DNA from: Mimachlamys varia
Taxonomy: Eukaryota > Mollusca > Bivalvia > Pectinida > Pectinidae
Reading direction: 5' to 3'
Assembly (NCBI GenBank): GCA_947623455.1
Contig: OX392527.1
Span: forward strand, 63,749,115-63,813,114
DNA: 64,000 bases
The notes below the pieces were generated by a model. That model searched no databases. It saw only the letters and a program-made list of their open reading frames with translations, and was not told the DNA's origin. A program made the translations under genes and the position numbers. Below, piece after piece: positions 46,166 to 60,508 of this stretch (its first letter is position 1; each line of letters begins with the position of its first letter).

Positions 46166-48775
46166 ACATATTTAGACAATGTACATTAGGTGGATAGATG
46201 TTGGAATAGAAGATATATAGACAATGTACATTAGGTGGATAGATGTTGTAATAGAGGATATATAGACAATGTACATTAGGTGGATAGATGCTGTAATAGA
46301 GGATATATAGACAATGAACATTAGGTGGATAGATGTTGTAATAGAGGATATATAGACAATGAACATTAGGTGGATAGATGTTGTAATAGAGGATATATAG
46401 ACAATGTACATTAGGTGGATAGATGTTGTAATAGAGGATATATAGACAATGTACATTAGGTGGATAGATCCCAGAATAGACGATATATAGACAATGAACA
46501 TTAGGTGGATAGATGTTGTAATAGAGGATATATAGACAATGTACATTAGGTGGATAGATGTTGTAATAGAAGATATATAGACAATGTACATTAGGTGGAT
46601 AGATCCCAGAATAGACGATATATAGACAATGAACATAAGGTGGATAGATGTTGGAATAGAACATATATAGACAATGTACATTAGGTGGATAGATGTTAGA
46701 ATAGAAGATATATAGACAATGTACATTAGGTGGATAGATGTTGTAATAGAGGATATATAGACAATGTACATTAGGTGGATAGATGCTGTAATAGAGGATA
46801 TATAGACAATGAACATTAGGTGGATAGATGTTGTAATAGAGGATATATAGACAATGTACATTAGGTGGATAGATGTTGTAATAGAGGATATATAGACAAT
46901 GTACATTAGGTGGATAGATCCCAGAATAGAGGATATATAGACAATGAACATTAGGTGGATAGATGTTGTAATACAGGATATATAGACAATGTACATTAGG
47001 TGGATAGATGTTGTAATAGAGGATATATAGACAATGTACATTAGGTGGATAGATGTTGTAATAGAGGATATATAGACAATGAACATTAGGTGGATAGATG
47101 TTGTAATAGAGGATATATAGACAATGAACATTAGGTGGGTAGATGTTGTATTAGAGGATATATAGACAATGTACATTAGGTGGAAAGATGTTGTAATAGA
47201 GGATATATAGACAATGTACATTAGGTGGAAAGATCCCAGAATAGAGGATATATAGACAATGTACATTAGGTGGATAGATGTTGTAATAGAGGATATATGG
47301 ACAATGTACATTAGGTGGATAGATGTTGGAATAGAACATATATAGACAATGTACATTAGGTGGATAGATGTTGTAATAGAGGATATATAGACAATGTACA
47401 TTAGGTGGATAGATCCCAGAATAGACGATATATAGACAATGAACATAAGGTGGATAGATGTTGGAATAGAACATATTTAGACAATGTACATTAGGTGGAT
47501 AGATGTTGGAATAGAAGATATATAGACAATGTACATTAGGTGGATAGATGTTGTAATAGAGGATATATAGACAATGTACATTAGGTGGATAGATGCTGTA
47601 ATAGAGGATATATAGACAATGAACATTAGGTGGATAGATGTTGTAATAGAGGATATATAGACAATGAACATTAGGTGGATAGATGTTGTAATAGAGGATA
47701 TATAGACAATGTACATTAGGTGGATAGATGTTGTAATAGAGGATATATAGACAATGTACATTAGGTGGATAGATCCCAGAATAGACGATATATAGACAAT
47801 GAACATTAGGTGGATAGATGTTGTAATAGAGGATATATAGACAATGTACATTAGGTGGATAGATGTTGTAATAGAAGATATATAGACAATGTACATTAGG
47901 TGGATAGATCCCAGAATAGACGATATATCGACAATGAACATAAGGTGGATAGATGTTGGAATAGAACATATATAGACAATGTACATTAGGTGGATAGATG
48001 TTGGAATAGAAGATATATAGACAATGTACATTAGGTGGATAGATGTTGTAATAGAGGATATATAGACAATGTACATTAGGTGGATAGATGCTGTGATAGA
48101 GGATATATAGACAATGAACATTAGGTGGATAGATGTTGTAATAGAGGATATATAGACAATGAACATTAGGTGGATAGATGTTGTAATAGAGGATATATAG
48201 ACAATGTACATTAGGTGGATAAATGCTGTAATAGAGGATATATAGACAATGAACATTAGGTGAATAGATGTTGTAATAGAGGATATATAGACAATGAACA
48301 TTAGGTGGATAGATGTTGTAATAGAGGATATATAGACAATGTACATTAGGTGGATAGATGTTGTAATAGAGGATATATAGACAATGAACATTAGGTGGAT
48401 AGATGTTGTAATAGAGGATATATAGACAATGAACATTAGGTGGATAGATGTTGTAATAGAGGATATATAGACAATGAACATTAGGTGGGTAGATGTTGTA
48501 TTAGAGGATATATAGACAATGTACATTAGGTGGATAGATGTTGTAATAGAGGATATATAGACAATGTACATTAGGTGGAAAGATCCCAGAATAGAGGATA
48601 TATAGACAATGTACATTAGGTGGATAGATGTTGTAATAGAGGATATATAGACAATGTACATTAGGTGGATAGATGTTGTAATAGAAGATATATAGACAAT
48701 GTACATTAGGTGGATAGATGTTGTAATAGAGGATATATAGACAATGTACATTAGGTGGATAGATGTTGTAATAGA
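46166..48775 (+). repeat. Satellite block pair with 1305-bp offset
   Basis: The rare ACATATTTAG form of a D unit occurs at 46166 and 47471, exactly 29 units apart, each followed by an E, A, B order. This stretch also has scattered private changes such as AATACAGG at about 46971 and GGTGGAAAG at about 47182 and 47227, so it is less uniform than the first 45 kb. Limits are approximate. Confidence 0.7.
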
Positions 48776-50290
48776 GGATATATAGACAATGTACATTAGG
48801 TGGATAGATGCTGTAATAGAGGATATATAGACAATGAACATTAGGTGGATAGATGTTGTAATAGAGGATATATAGACAATGAACATTAGGTGGATAGATG
48901 TTGTAATAGAGGATATATAGACAATGTACATTAGGTGGATAGATGTTGTAATAGAGGATATATAGACAATGTACATTAGGTGGTTAGATCCCAGAATAGA
49001 CGATATATAGACAATGTACATTAGGTGGATAGATGTTGTAATAGAGGATATATAGACAATGTACATTAGGTGGATAGATGTTGGAATAGAACATATATAG
49101 ACAATGTACATTAGGTGGATAGATGTTGGAATAGAAGATATATAGACAATGTACATTAGGTGGATAGATGTTGTAATAGAGGATATATAGACAATGAACA
49201 TTAGGTGGATAGATGTTGTAATAGAGGATATATAGACAATGTACATTAGGTGGATAAATGCTGTAATAGAGGATATATAGACAATGAACATTAGTTGAAT
49301 AGATGTTGTAATAGAGGATATATAGACAATGAACATTAGGTGGATAGATGTTGTAATAGAGGATATATAGACAATGTACATTAGGTGGATAGATGTTGTA
49401 ATAGAGGATATATAGACAATGAACATTAGGTGGATAGATGTTGTAATAGAGGATATATAGACAATGAACATTAGGTGGATAGATGTTGTAATAGAGGATA
49501 TATAGACAATGAACATTAGGTGGGTAGATGTTGTATTAGAGGATATATAGACAATGTACATTAGGTGGATAGATGTTGTAATAGAGGATATATAGACAAT
49601 GTACATTAGGTGGAAAGATCCCAGAATAGAGGATATATAGACAATGTACATTAGGTGGATAGATGTTGTAATAGAGGATATATAGACAATGTACATTAGG
49701 TGGATAGATGTTGGAATAGAACATATATAGACAATGTACATTAGGTGGATAGATGTTGTAATAGAGGATATATAGACAATGTACATTAGGTGGATAGATG
49801 TTGTAATAGAGGATATATAGACAATGTACATTAGGTGGATAGATGCTGTAATAGAGGATATATAGACAATGAACATTAGGTGGATAGATGTTGTAATAGA
49901 GGATATATAGACAATGAACATTAGGTGGATAGATGTTGTAATAGAGGATATATAGACAATGTACATTAGGTGGATAGATGTTGTAATAGAGGATATATAG
50001 ACAATGTACATTAGGTGGTTAGATCCCAGAATAGACGATATATAGACAATGTACATTAGGTGGATAGATGTTGGAATAGAACATATATAGACAATGTACA
50101 TTAGGTGGATAGATGTTGGAATAGAAGATATATAGACAATGTACATTAGGTGGATAGATGTTGTAATAGAGGATATATAGACAATGTACATTAGGTGGAT
50201 AGATGCTGTAATAGAGGATATATAGACAATGAACATTAGGTGGATAGATGTTGTAATAGAGGATATATAGACAATGAACATTAGGTGGAT
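48221..50290 (+). repeat. Satellite block pair with 1035-bp offset
   Basis: A GGATAAATGCTG unit followed by one with GTGAATAG or TTGAATAG is seen at about 48221 and 49256, an offset of 23 units. A GGTGGAAAGATCCCAG unit is likewise present at about 48577 and 49613. The order of units between these landmarks is similar. This is the shortest block period I could document in the array. Confidence 0.72.
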
Positions 50291-50564
50291 AGATGTTGTA
50301 ATAGAGGATATATAGACAATGTACATTAGGTGGATAGATGCTGTAATAGAGGATATATAGACAATGAACATTAGGTGGATAGATGTTGTAATAGAGGATA
50401 TACAGACAATGAACATTAGGTGGATAGATGTTGTAATAGAGGATATATAGACAATGTACATTAGGTGGATAGATGTTGTAATAGAGGATATATAGACAAT
50501 GTACATTAGGTGGATAGATCCCAGAATAGACGATATATAGACAATGAACATAAGGTGGATAGAT

Positions 50565-53500
50565 GTTTAAATAGAACATACATGTATATAGACAATGTAC
50601 ATTAGGTGGATAGATGTTGGAATAGAAGATATATAGACAATGTACATTAGGTGGATAGATGTTGTAATAGAGGATATATAGACAATGTACATTAGGTGGA
50701 TAGATGCTGTAATAGAGGATATATAGACAATGAACATTAGGTGGATAGATGTTGTAATAGAGGATATATAGACAATGAACATTAGGTGGATAGATGTTGT
50801 AATAGAGGATATATAGACAATGTACATTAGGTGGATAGATGTTGTAATAGAGGATATATAGACAATGTACATTAGGTGGATAGATCCCAGAATAGACGAT
50901 ATATAGACAATGAACATTAAGTGGATAGATGTTGTAATAGAGGATATATAGACAATGTACATTAGGTGGATAGATGTTGTAATAGAGGATATATAGACAA
51001 TGTACATTAGGTGGATAGATCCCAGAATAGACGATATATAGACAATGAACATAAAGTGGATAGATGTTGGAATAGAACATATATAGACAATGTACATTAG
51101 GTGGATAGATGTTGGAATAGAAGATATATAGACAATGTACATTAGGTGGATAGATGTTGTAATAGACGATGTATAGACAATGTACATTAGGTGGATAGAT
51201 GCTGTAATAGAGGATATATAGACAATGAACATTAGGTGGATAGATGTTGTAATAGAGGATATATAGACAATGAACATTAGGTGGATAGATGTTGTAATAG
51301 AGGATATATAGACAATGTACATTAGGTGGATAGATGCTGTAATAGAGGATATATAGACAATGAACATTAGGTGGATAGATGTTGTAATAGAGGATATATA
51401 GACAATGAACATTAGGTGGATAGATGTTGTAATAGAGGATATATAGACAATGTACATTAGATGGATAGATGTTGTAATAGAGGATATATAGACAATGAAC
51501 ATTAGGTGGATAGATGTTGTAATAGAGGATATATAGACAATGAACATTAGGTGGATAGATGATGTAATAGAGGATATATAGACAATGAACATTAGGTGGA
51601 TAGATGTTGTAATAGAGGATATGTAGACAATGTACATTAGGTGGATAGATGCTGTAATAGAGGATATATAGACAATGAACATTAGGTGGATAGATGTTGT
51701 AATAGAGGATATATAGACAATGAACATTAGGTGGATAGATGTTGTAATAGAGGATATATAGACAATGTAAATTAGGTGGATAGATGTTGTAATAGAGGAT
51801 ATATAGACAATGAACATTAGGTGGATAGATGTTGTAATAGAGGATATATAGACAATGAACATTAGGTGGATAGATGTTGTAATAGAGGATATATAGACAA
51901 TGAACATTAGGTGGATAGATGTTGTAATAGAGGATATATAGACAATGAACATTAGGTGGATAGATGTTGTAATAGAGGATATATAGACAATGTACATTAG
52001 GTGGATAGATGTTGTAATAGAGGATATATAGACAATGTACATTAGGTGGATAGACGCTGTAATAGAGGATATATAGACAATGAACATTAGGTGGATAGAT
52101 GTTGTAATAGAGGATATACAGACAATGAACATTAGGTGGATAGATGTTGTAATAGAGGATATATAGACAATGTACATTAGGTGGATAGATGTTGTAATAG
52201 AGGATATATAGACAATGTACATTAGGTGGATAGATCCCAGAATAGACGATATATAGACAATGAACATAAGGTGGATAGATGTTTAAATAGAACATACATG
52301 TATATAGACAATGTACATTAGGTGGATAGATGTTGGAATAGAAGATATATAGACAATGTACATTAGGTGGATAGATGTTGTAATAGAGGATATATAGACA
52401 ATGTACATTAGGTGGATAGATGCTGTAATAGAGGATATATAGACAATGAACATTAGGTGGATAGATGTTGTAATAGAGGATATATAGACAATGAACATTA
52501 GGTGGATAGATGTTGTAATAGAGGATATATAGACAATGTACATTAGGTGGATAGATGTTGTAATAGAGGATATATAGACAATGTACATTAGGTGGATAGA
52601 TCCCAGAATAGACGATATATAGACAATGAACATTAAGTGGATAGATGTTGTAATAGAGGATATATAGACAATGTACATTAGGTGGATAGATGTTGTAATA
52701 GAGGATATATAGACAATGTACATTAGGTGGATAGATCCCAGAATAGACGATATATAGACAATGAACATAAAGTGGATAGATGTTGGAATAGAACATATAT
52801 AGACAATGTACATTAGGTGGATAGATGTTGGAATAGAAGATATATAGACAATGTACATTAGGTGGATAGATGTTGTAATAGACGATGTATAGACAATGTA
52901 CATTAGGTGGATAGATGCTGTAATAGAGGATATATAGACAATGAACATTAGGTGGATAGATGTTGTAATAGAGGATATATAGACAATGAACATTAGGTGG
53001 ATAGATGTTGTAATAGAGGATATATAGACAATGTACATTAGGTGGATAGATGCTGTAATAGAGGATATATAGACAATGAACATTAGGTGGATAGATGTTG
53101 TAATAGAGGATATATAGACAATGAACATTAGGTGGATAGATGTTGTAATAGAGGATATATAGACAATGTACATTAGATGGATAGTTGTTGTAATAGAGGA
53201 TATATAGACAATGAACATTAGGTGGATAGATGTTGTAATAGAGGATATATAGACAATGAACATTAGGTGGATAGATGATGTAATAGAGGATATATAGACA
53301 ATGAACATTAGGTGGATAGATGTTGTAATAGAGGATATGTAGACAATGTACATTAGGTGGATAGATGCTGTAATAGAGGATATATAGACAATGAACATTA
53401 GGTGGATAGATGTTGTAATAGAGGATATATAGACAATGAACATTAGGTGGATAGATGTTGTAATAGAGGATATATAGACAATGTAAATTAGGTGGATAGA

Positions 53501-56500
53501 TGTTGTAATAGAGGATATATAGACAATGAACATTAGGTGGATAGATGTTGTAATAGAGGATATATAGACAATGAACATTAGGTGGATAGATGTTGTAATA
53601 GAGGATATATAGACAATGTACATTAGGTGGATAGATGTTGTAATAGAGGATATATAGACAATGAACATTAGGTGGATAGATGTTGTAATAGAGGATATAT
53701 AGACAATGTACATTAGGTGGATAGATGTTGTAATAGAGGATATATAGACAATGAACCTTAGGTGAATAGATGTTGTATTAGAGGATATATAGACAATGTA
53801 CATTAGGTGGATAGATGTTGTAATAGAGGATATATAGACAATGTACATTAGGTGGATAGATTCCAGAATAAAGGATATATAGACAAAGTACATTAGCTGG
53901 ATAGATGTTGTAATAGAGGATATATAGACAATGAACATTAGGGAGATAGATCCCAGAATAGAGAATATATAGACATTGAACATTAGGTGGATAGATCTCA
54001 GAAAGAAAATATATAGACAACGTACATTAGGTGGATAGATGTTGTAATAGAGGATATATAGACAATGAACATTAGGTGGATAGATGTTGTAATAGAGGAT
54101 ATATAGACAATGTACATTAGGTGGATAGATCCCAGAATAGAGGATATATAGACAATGATCATTAGGTGGATAGATGTTGTAATAGAGGATATATAGACAA
54201 TGAACATTAGGTGGATAGATGTTTGTATAGAAGATATATAGGCAATGTACATTAGGTGGATAGGTGTTGTAATAGAGGATATATAGACAATGTACATTAG
54301 GTGGATAGATGTTGTAATAGAGGATATATAGACAATGAACATTAGGTGGATAGATGTTGTAATAGAGGATATATAGACAATGTACATTAGATGGATAGAT
54401 GTTGTAATAGAGGATATATAGACAATGAACATTAGGTGGATAGATGTTGTAATAGAGGATATATAGACAATGAACATTAGGTGGATAGATGATGTAATAG
54501 AGGATATATAGACAATGAACATTAGGTGGATAGATGTTGTAATAGAGGATATGTAGACAATGTACATTAGGTGGATAGATGCTGTAATAGAGGATATATA
54601 GACAATGAACATTAGGTGGATAGATGTTGTAATAGAGGATATATAGACAATGAACATTAGGTGGATAGATGTTGTAATAGAGGATATATAGACAATGTAA
54701 ATTAGGTGGATAGATGTTGTAATAGAGGATATATAGACAATGAACATTAGGTGGATAGATGTTGTAATAGAGGATATATAGACAATGAACATTAGGTGGA
54801 TAGATGTTGTAATAGAGGATATATAGACAATGAACATTAGGTGGATAGATGTTGTAATAGAGGATATATAGACAATGAACATTAGGTGGATAGATGTTGT
54901 AATAGAGGATATATAGACAATGTACATTAGGTGGATAGATGTTGTAATAGAGGATATATAGACAATGTACATTAGGTGGATAGACGCTGTAATAGAGGAT
55001 ATATAGACAATGAACATTAGGTGGATAGATGTTGTAATAGAGGATATACAGACAATGAACATTAGGTGGATAGATCCCAGAATAGACGATATATAGACAA
55101 TGAACATTAAGTGGATAGATGTTGTAATAGAGGATATATAGACAATGTACATTAGGTGGATAGATCCCAGAATAGACGATATATAGACAATGAACATAAG
55201 GTGGATAGATGTTTAAATAGAACATACATGTATATAGACAATGTACATTAGGTGGATAGATGTTGGAATAGAAGATATATAGACAATGTACATTAGGTGG
55301 ATAGATGTTGTAATAGAGGATATATAGACAATGTACATTAGGTGGATAGATGCTGTAATAGAGGATATATAGACAATGAACATTAGGTGGATAGATGTTG
55401 TAATAGAGGATATATAGACAATGAACATTAGGTGGATAGATGTTGTAATAGAGGATATATAGACAATGTACATTAGGTGGATAGATGTTGTAATAGAGGA
55501 TATATAGACAATGTACATTAGGTGGATAGATCCCAGAATAGACGATATATAGACAATGAACATTAAGTGGATAGATGTTGTAATAGAGGATATATAGACA
55601 ATGTACATTAGGTGGATAGATGTTGTAATAGAGGATATATAGACAATGTACATTAGGTGGATAGATCCCAGAATAGACGATATATAGACAATGAACATAA
55701 AGTGGATAGATGTTGGAATAGAACATATATAGACAATGTACATTAGGTGGATAGATGTTGGAATAGAAGATATATAGACAATGTACATTAGGTGGATAGA
55801 TGTTGTAATAGACGATGTATAGACAATGTACATTAGGTGGATAGATGCTGTAATAGAGGATATATAGACAATGAACATTAGGTGGATAGATGTTGTAATA
55901 GAGGATATATAGACAATGAACATTAGGTGGATAGATGTTGTAATAGAGGATATATAGACAATGTACATTAGGTGGATAGATGCTGTAATAGAGGATATAT
56001 AGACAATGAACATTAGGTGGATAGATGTTGTAATAGAGGATATATAGACAATGAACATTAGGTGGATAGATGTTGTAATAGAGGATATATAGACAATGTA
56101 CATTAGATGGATAGTTGTTGTAATAGAGGATATATAGACAATGAACATTAGGTGGATAGATGTTGTAATAGAGGATATATAGACAATGAACATTAGGTGG
56201 ATAGATGATGTAATAGAGGATATATAGACAATGAACATTAGGTGGATAGATGTTGTAATAGAGGATATGTAGACAATGTACATTAGGTGGATAGATGCTG
56301 TAATAGAGGATATATAGACAATGAACATTAGGTGGATAGATGTTGTAATAGAGGATATATAGACAATGAACATTAGGTGGATAGATGTTGTAATAGAGGA
56401 TATATAGACAATGTAAATTAGGTGGATAGATGTTGTAATAGAGGATATATAGACAATGAACATTAGGTGGATAGATGTTGTAATAGAGGATATATAGACA

Positions 56501-58140
56501 ATGAACATTAGGTGGATAGATGTTGTAATAGAGGATATATAGACAATGTACATTAGGTGGATAGATGTTGTAATAGAGGATATATAGACAATGAACATTA
56601 GGTGGATAGATGTTGTAATAGAGGATATATAGACAATGTACATTAGGTGGATAGATGTTGTAATAGAGGATATATAGACAATGAACCTTAGGTGAATAGA
56701 TGTTGTATTAGAGGATATATAGACAATGTACATTAGGTGGATAGATGTTGTAATAGAGGATATATAGACAATGTACATTAGGTGGATAGATTCCAGAATA
56801 AAGGATATATAGACAAAGTACATTAGCTGGATAGATGTTGTAATAGAGGATATATAGACAATGAACATTAGGGAGATAGATCCCAGAATAGAGAATATAT
56901 AGACATTGAACATTAGGTGGATAGATCTCAGAAAGAAAATATATAGACAACGTACATTAGGTGGATAGATGTTGTAATAGAGGATATATAGACAATGAAC
57001 ATTAGGTGGATAGATGTTGTAATAGAGGATATATAGACAATGTACATTAGGTGGATAGATCCCAGAATAGAGGATATATAGACAATGATCATTAGGTGGA
57101 TAGATGTTGTAATAGAGGATATATAGACAATGAACATTAGGTGGATAGATGTTTGTATAGAAGATATATAGGCAATGTACATTAGGTGGATAGGTGTTGT
57201 AATAGAGGATATATAGACAATGTACATTAGGTGGATAGATGTTGTAATAGAGGATATATAGACAATGAACATTAGGTGGTTAGATGTTGTAATAGAGGAT
57301 ATATAGACAATGAACATTAGGTGGATAGATGTTTGTATAGAAGATATATAGGCAATGTACATTAGGTGGATAGGTGTTGTAATAGAGGATAGATAGACAA
57401 TGTACATTAGGTGGATAGATGTTGTAATAGAGGATATATAGACAATGAACATTAGGTGGATAGATGTTGGAATAGAAGATATATAGGCAATGTACATTAG
57501 GTGGATAGATGTTGTAATAGAGGATATATAGACAATGTACATTAGGTGGATAGATGTTGTAATAGAGGATATATAGACAATGAACATTAGGTGGATAGAT
57601 GTTGGAATAGAAAATATGTAGGCAATGTACATTAGGTGGATAGATGTTGTAATAGAGGATATATAGACAATGTACATTAGGTGGATAGATGTTGTAATAG
57701 AGGATATATAGACAATGAACATTAGGTGGATAGATGTTGTGATAGAGGATATATAGACAATGTACATTAGGTGGATAGATCCCAGAATAGAGGATATATA
57801 GACAATGAACATTAGGTGGATAGATGTTGGAAGAGAACATATATAGGCAATGTACATTAGGTGGATAGATGTTGTAATAGAGGATATATAGACAATGAAC
57901 ATTAGGTGGATAGATGTTGGAATAGAGGATATATAGACAATGAACATTAGGTGGATAGATGTTGTAATAGAGGATATATAGACAATGAACATTAGGTGGA
58001 TAGATGATGTAATAGAGGATATATAGACAATGAACATTAGGTGGATAGATGTTGTAATAGAGGATATGTAGACAATGTACATTAGGTGGATAGATGCTGT
58101 AATAGAGGATATATAGACAATGAACATTAGGTGGATAGAT
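50565..58140 (+). repeat. Blocks tagged by a 6-bp insertion (ACATACATGTATATAG)
   Basis: A D-like unit reads GTTTAAATAGAACATACATGT and then TATATAG, six bases longer than normal, at 50565, 52281 and 55211. The first offset is 1716 bp (38 units plus 6) and the second is 2930 bp (65 units plus 5, one base being lost at a CTCAGAAAG unit in between). The intervening sequence matches very closely, including rare forms such as GACGATGTATAG, GATGATGTAATAG, GGATATGTAGAC and GTAAATTAGG. These copies look like the most recent large duplications in the window. Confidence 0.88.
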
Positions 58141-58870
58141 GTTGTAATAGAGGATATATAGACAATGAACATTAGGTGGATAGATGTTGTAATAGAGGAT
58201 ATATAGACAATGTAAATTAGGTGGATAGATGTTGTAATAGAGGATATATAGACAATGAACATTAGGTGGATAGATGTTGTAATAGAGGATATATAGACAA
58301 TGAACATTAGGTGGATAGATGTTGTAATAGAGGATATATAGACAATGTACATTAGGTGGATAGATGTTGTAATAGAGGATATATAGACAATGAACATTAG
58401 GTGGATAGATGTTGTAATAGAGGATATATAGACAATGTACATTAGGTGGATAGATGTTGTAATAGAGGATATATAGACAATGAACATTAGGTGGATAGAT
58501 GTTGTATTAGAGGATATATAGACAATGTACATTAGGTGGATAGATGTTGTAATAGAGGATATATAGACAATGTACATTAGGTGGATAGATTCCAGAATAA
58601 AGGATATATAGACAAAGTACATTAGCTGGATAGATGTTGGAATAGAGGATATATAGACAATGAACAAAAGGTGGATAGATGTTGTAATAGAGGATATATA
58701 GACAATGAACATTAGGTGGATAGATGTTGTAATAGAGGATATATAGACAATGAACATTAGGGAGATAGATTCCAGAATAGAGAATATATAGACATTGAAC
58801 ATTAGGTGGATAGATCTCAGAAAGAAAATATATAGACAACGTACATTAGGTGGATAGATGTTGTAATAGA
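53754..58870 (+). repeat. Divergent sub-array with private unit variants
   Basis: Units here carry changes that are rare or absent elsewhere: GAACCTTAGGTGAATAG, GATTCCAGAATAAAGG, ACAAAGTACATTAGCTGG, AGGGAGATAGATCCCAG, GACATTGAACATT, GATCTCAGAAAGAAAATAT and ACAACGTACATT. The group occurs at about 53754-54030, again 2930 bp later at about 56684-56960, and a third time, altered, at about 58500-58840. The CTCAGAAAG unit starts at 53994, 56924 and 58813. The same variants reappear in reversed order and orientation in the right arm from 62911 on. Confidence 0.88.
57151..57860 (+). repeat. Local 3-unit higher-order repeat marked by GGCAATG
   Basis: Units with GATATATAGGCAATGTAC, in place of AGACAATG, occur at 57171, 57351, 57486, 57621 and 57846, spaced 180, 135, 135 and 225 bp. 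This is a local 135-bp (three-unit) period with small expansions. Isolated relatives lie at 54241 and 59060. The GGCAATG form is absent from the first 54 kb as far as I could see, but appears four times in the short right arm. Confidence 0.8.
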
Positions 58871-60508
58871 GGATATATAGACAATGAACATAAGGTGGAT
58901 AGATGTTGTAATAGAGGATATATAGACAATGTACATTAGGTGGATAGATCCCAGAATAGAGGATATATAGACAATGATCATTAGGTGGATAGATGTTGTA
59001 ATAGAGGATATATAGACAATGAACATTAGGTGGATAGGTGTTGTAATAGAGGATATATAGGCAATGTACATTAGGTGGATAGATGTTGGAATAGAGGATA
59101 TATAGACAATGAACATTAGGTGGATAGATGTTGTAATAGAGGATATATAGACAATGAACATTAGGTGGATAGATGTTGTAATAGAGGATATATAGACAAT
59201 GAACATTAGGTGGGTAGATGTTGTATTAGAGGATATATAGACAATGTACATTAGGTGGATAGATGTTGTAATAGAGGATATATAGACAATGTACATTAGG
59301 TGGATAGATCCCAGAATAGAGGATATATAGACAATGTACATTAGGTGGATAGATGTTGTAATAGAGGATATATAGACAATGAACATTAGGTGGATAGATG
59401 TTGGAATAGAACATATATAGACAATGTACATTAGGTGGATAGATGTTGGAATAGAAGATATATAGACAATGTACATTAGTTGGATAGATGTTGTAATAGA
59501 GGATATATAGACAATGTACATTAGGTGGATAGATGTTGTAATAGAGGATATATAGACAATGAACATTAGGTGGATAGATGTTGTAATAGAGGATATATAG
59601 ACAATGAACATTAGGTGGATAGATGTTGTAATAGAGGATATATAGACAATGTACATTAGGTGGATAGATGTTGTAATAGAGGATATATAGACAATGTACA
59701 TTAGGTGGTTAGATCCCAGAATAGACGATATATAGACAATGTACATTAGGTGGATAGATGTTGTAATAGAGGATACATAGACAATGTACATTAGGTGGAT
59801 AGATCCCAGAATAGACGATATATAGACAATGAACATTAGGTGGATAGATGTTGTAATAGAGGATACATAGACAATGTACATTAGGTGGATAGATCCCAGA
59901 ATAGACGATATATAGACAATGAACATTAGGTGGATAGATGTTGTAATAGAGGATATATAGACAATGTACATTAGGTGGATAGATGTTGTAATAGAGGATA
60001 TATAGACAATGAACATTAGGTGGATAGATGTTGTAATAGAGGATATATAGACAATGAACATTAGGTGGATAGATGTTGGAATAGAAGATATATAGACAAT
60101 GTACATTAGGTGGATAGATGTTGTAATAGAGGATATATAGACAATGTACATTAGGTGGATAGATCCCAGAATAGACGATATATAGACAATGAACATAAGG
60201 TGGATAGATGTTGGAATAGAACATATATAGACAATGTACATTAGGTGGATAGATGTTGTAATAGAGGATATATAGACAATGTACATTAGGTGGATAGATG
60301 CTGTAATAGAGGATATATAGACAATGAACATTAGGTGGATAGATGTTGTAATAGAGGATATATAGACAATGTACATTAGGTGGATAGATGCTGTAATAGA
60401 GGATATATAGACAATGAACATTAGGTGGATAGATGTTGTAATAGAGGATATATAGACAATGTACATTACGTGGATAGATCCAAGAATAGAAGATATATAG
60501 ACAATGAA
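58871..60508 (+). repeat. Spacer-proximal part of the left arm, ordinary unit types
   Basis: After the divergent group the array returns to common variants. These include a GGGTAGATG-TTGTATTAG unit near 59216, C units with CCCAGAATAGAC, D and E units near 59400-59480, and B units near 60299 and 60389. Small private changes include GGATACATAG in two successive C-flanked units (about 59773 and 59863). The 1.6 kb here has no counterpart of equal length in the right arm, where the divergent units lie only about 0.37 kb from the spacer. Confidence 0.8.
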
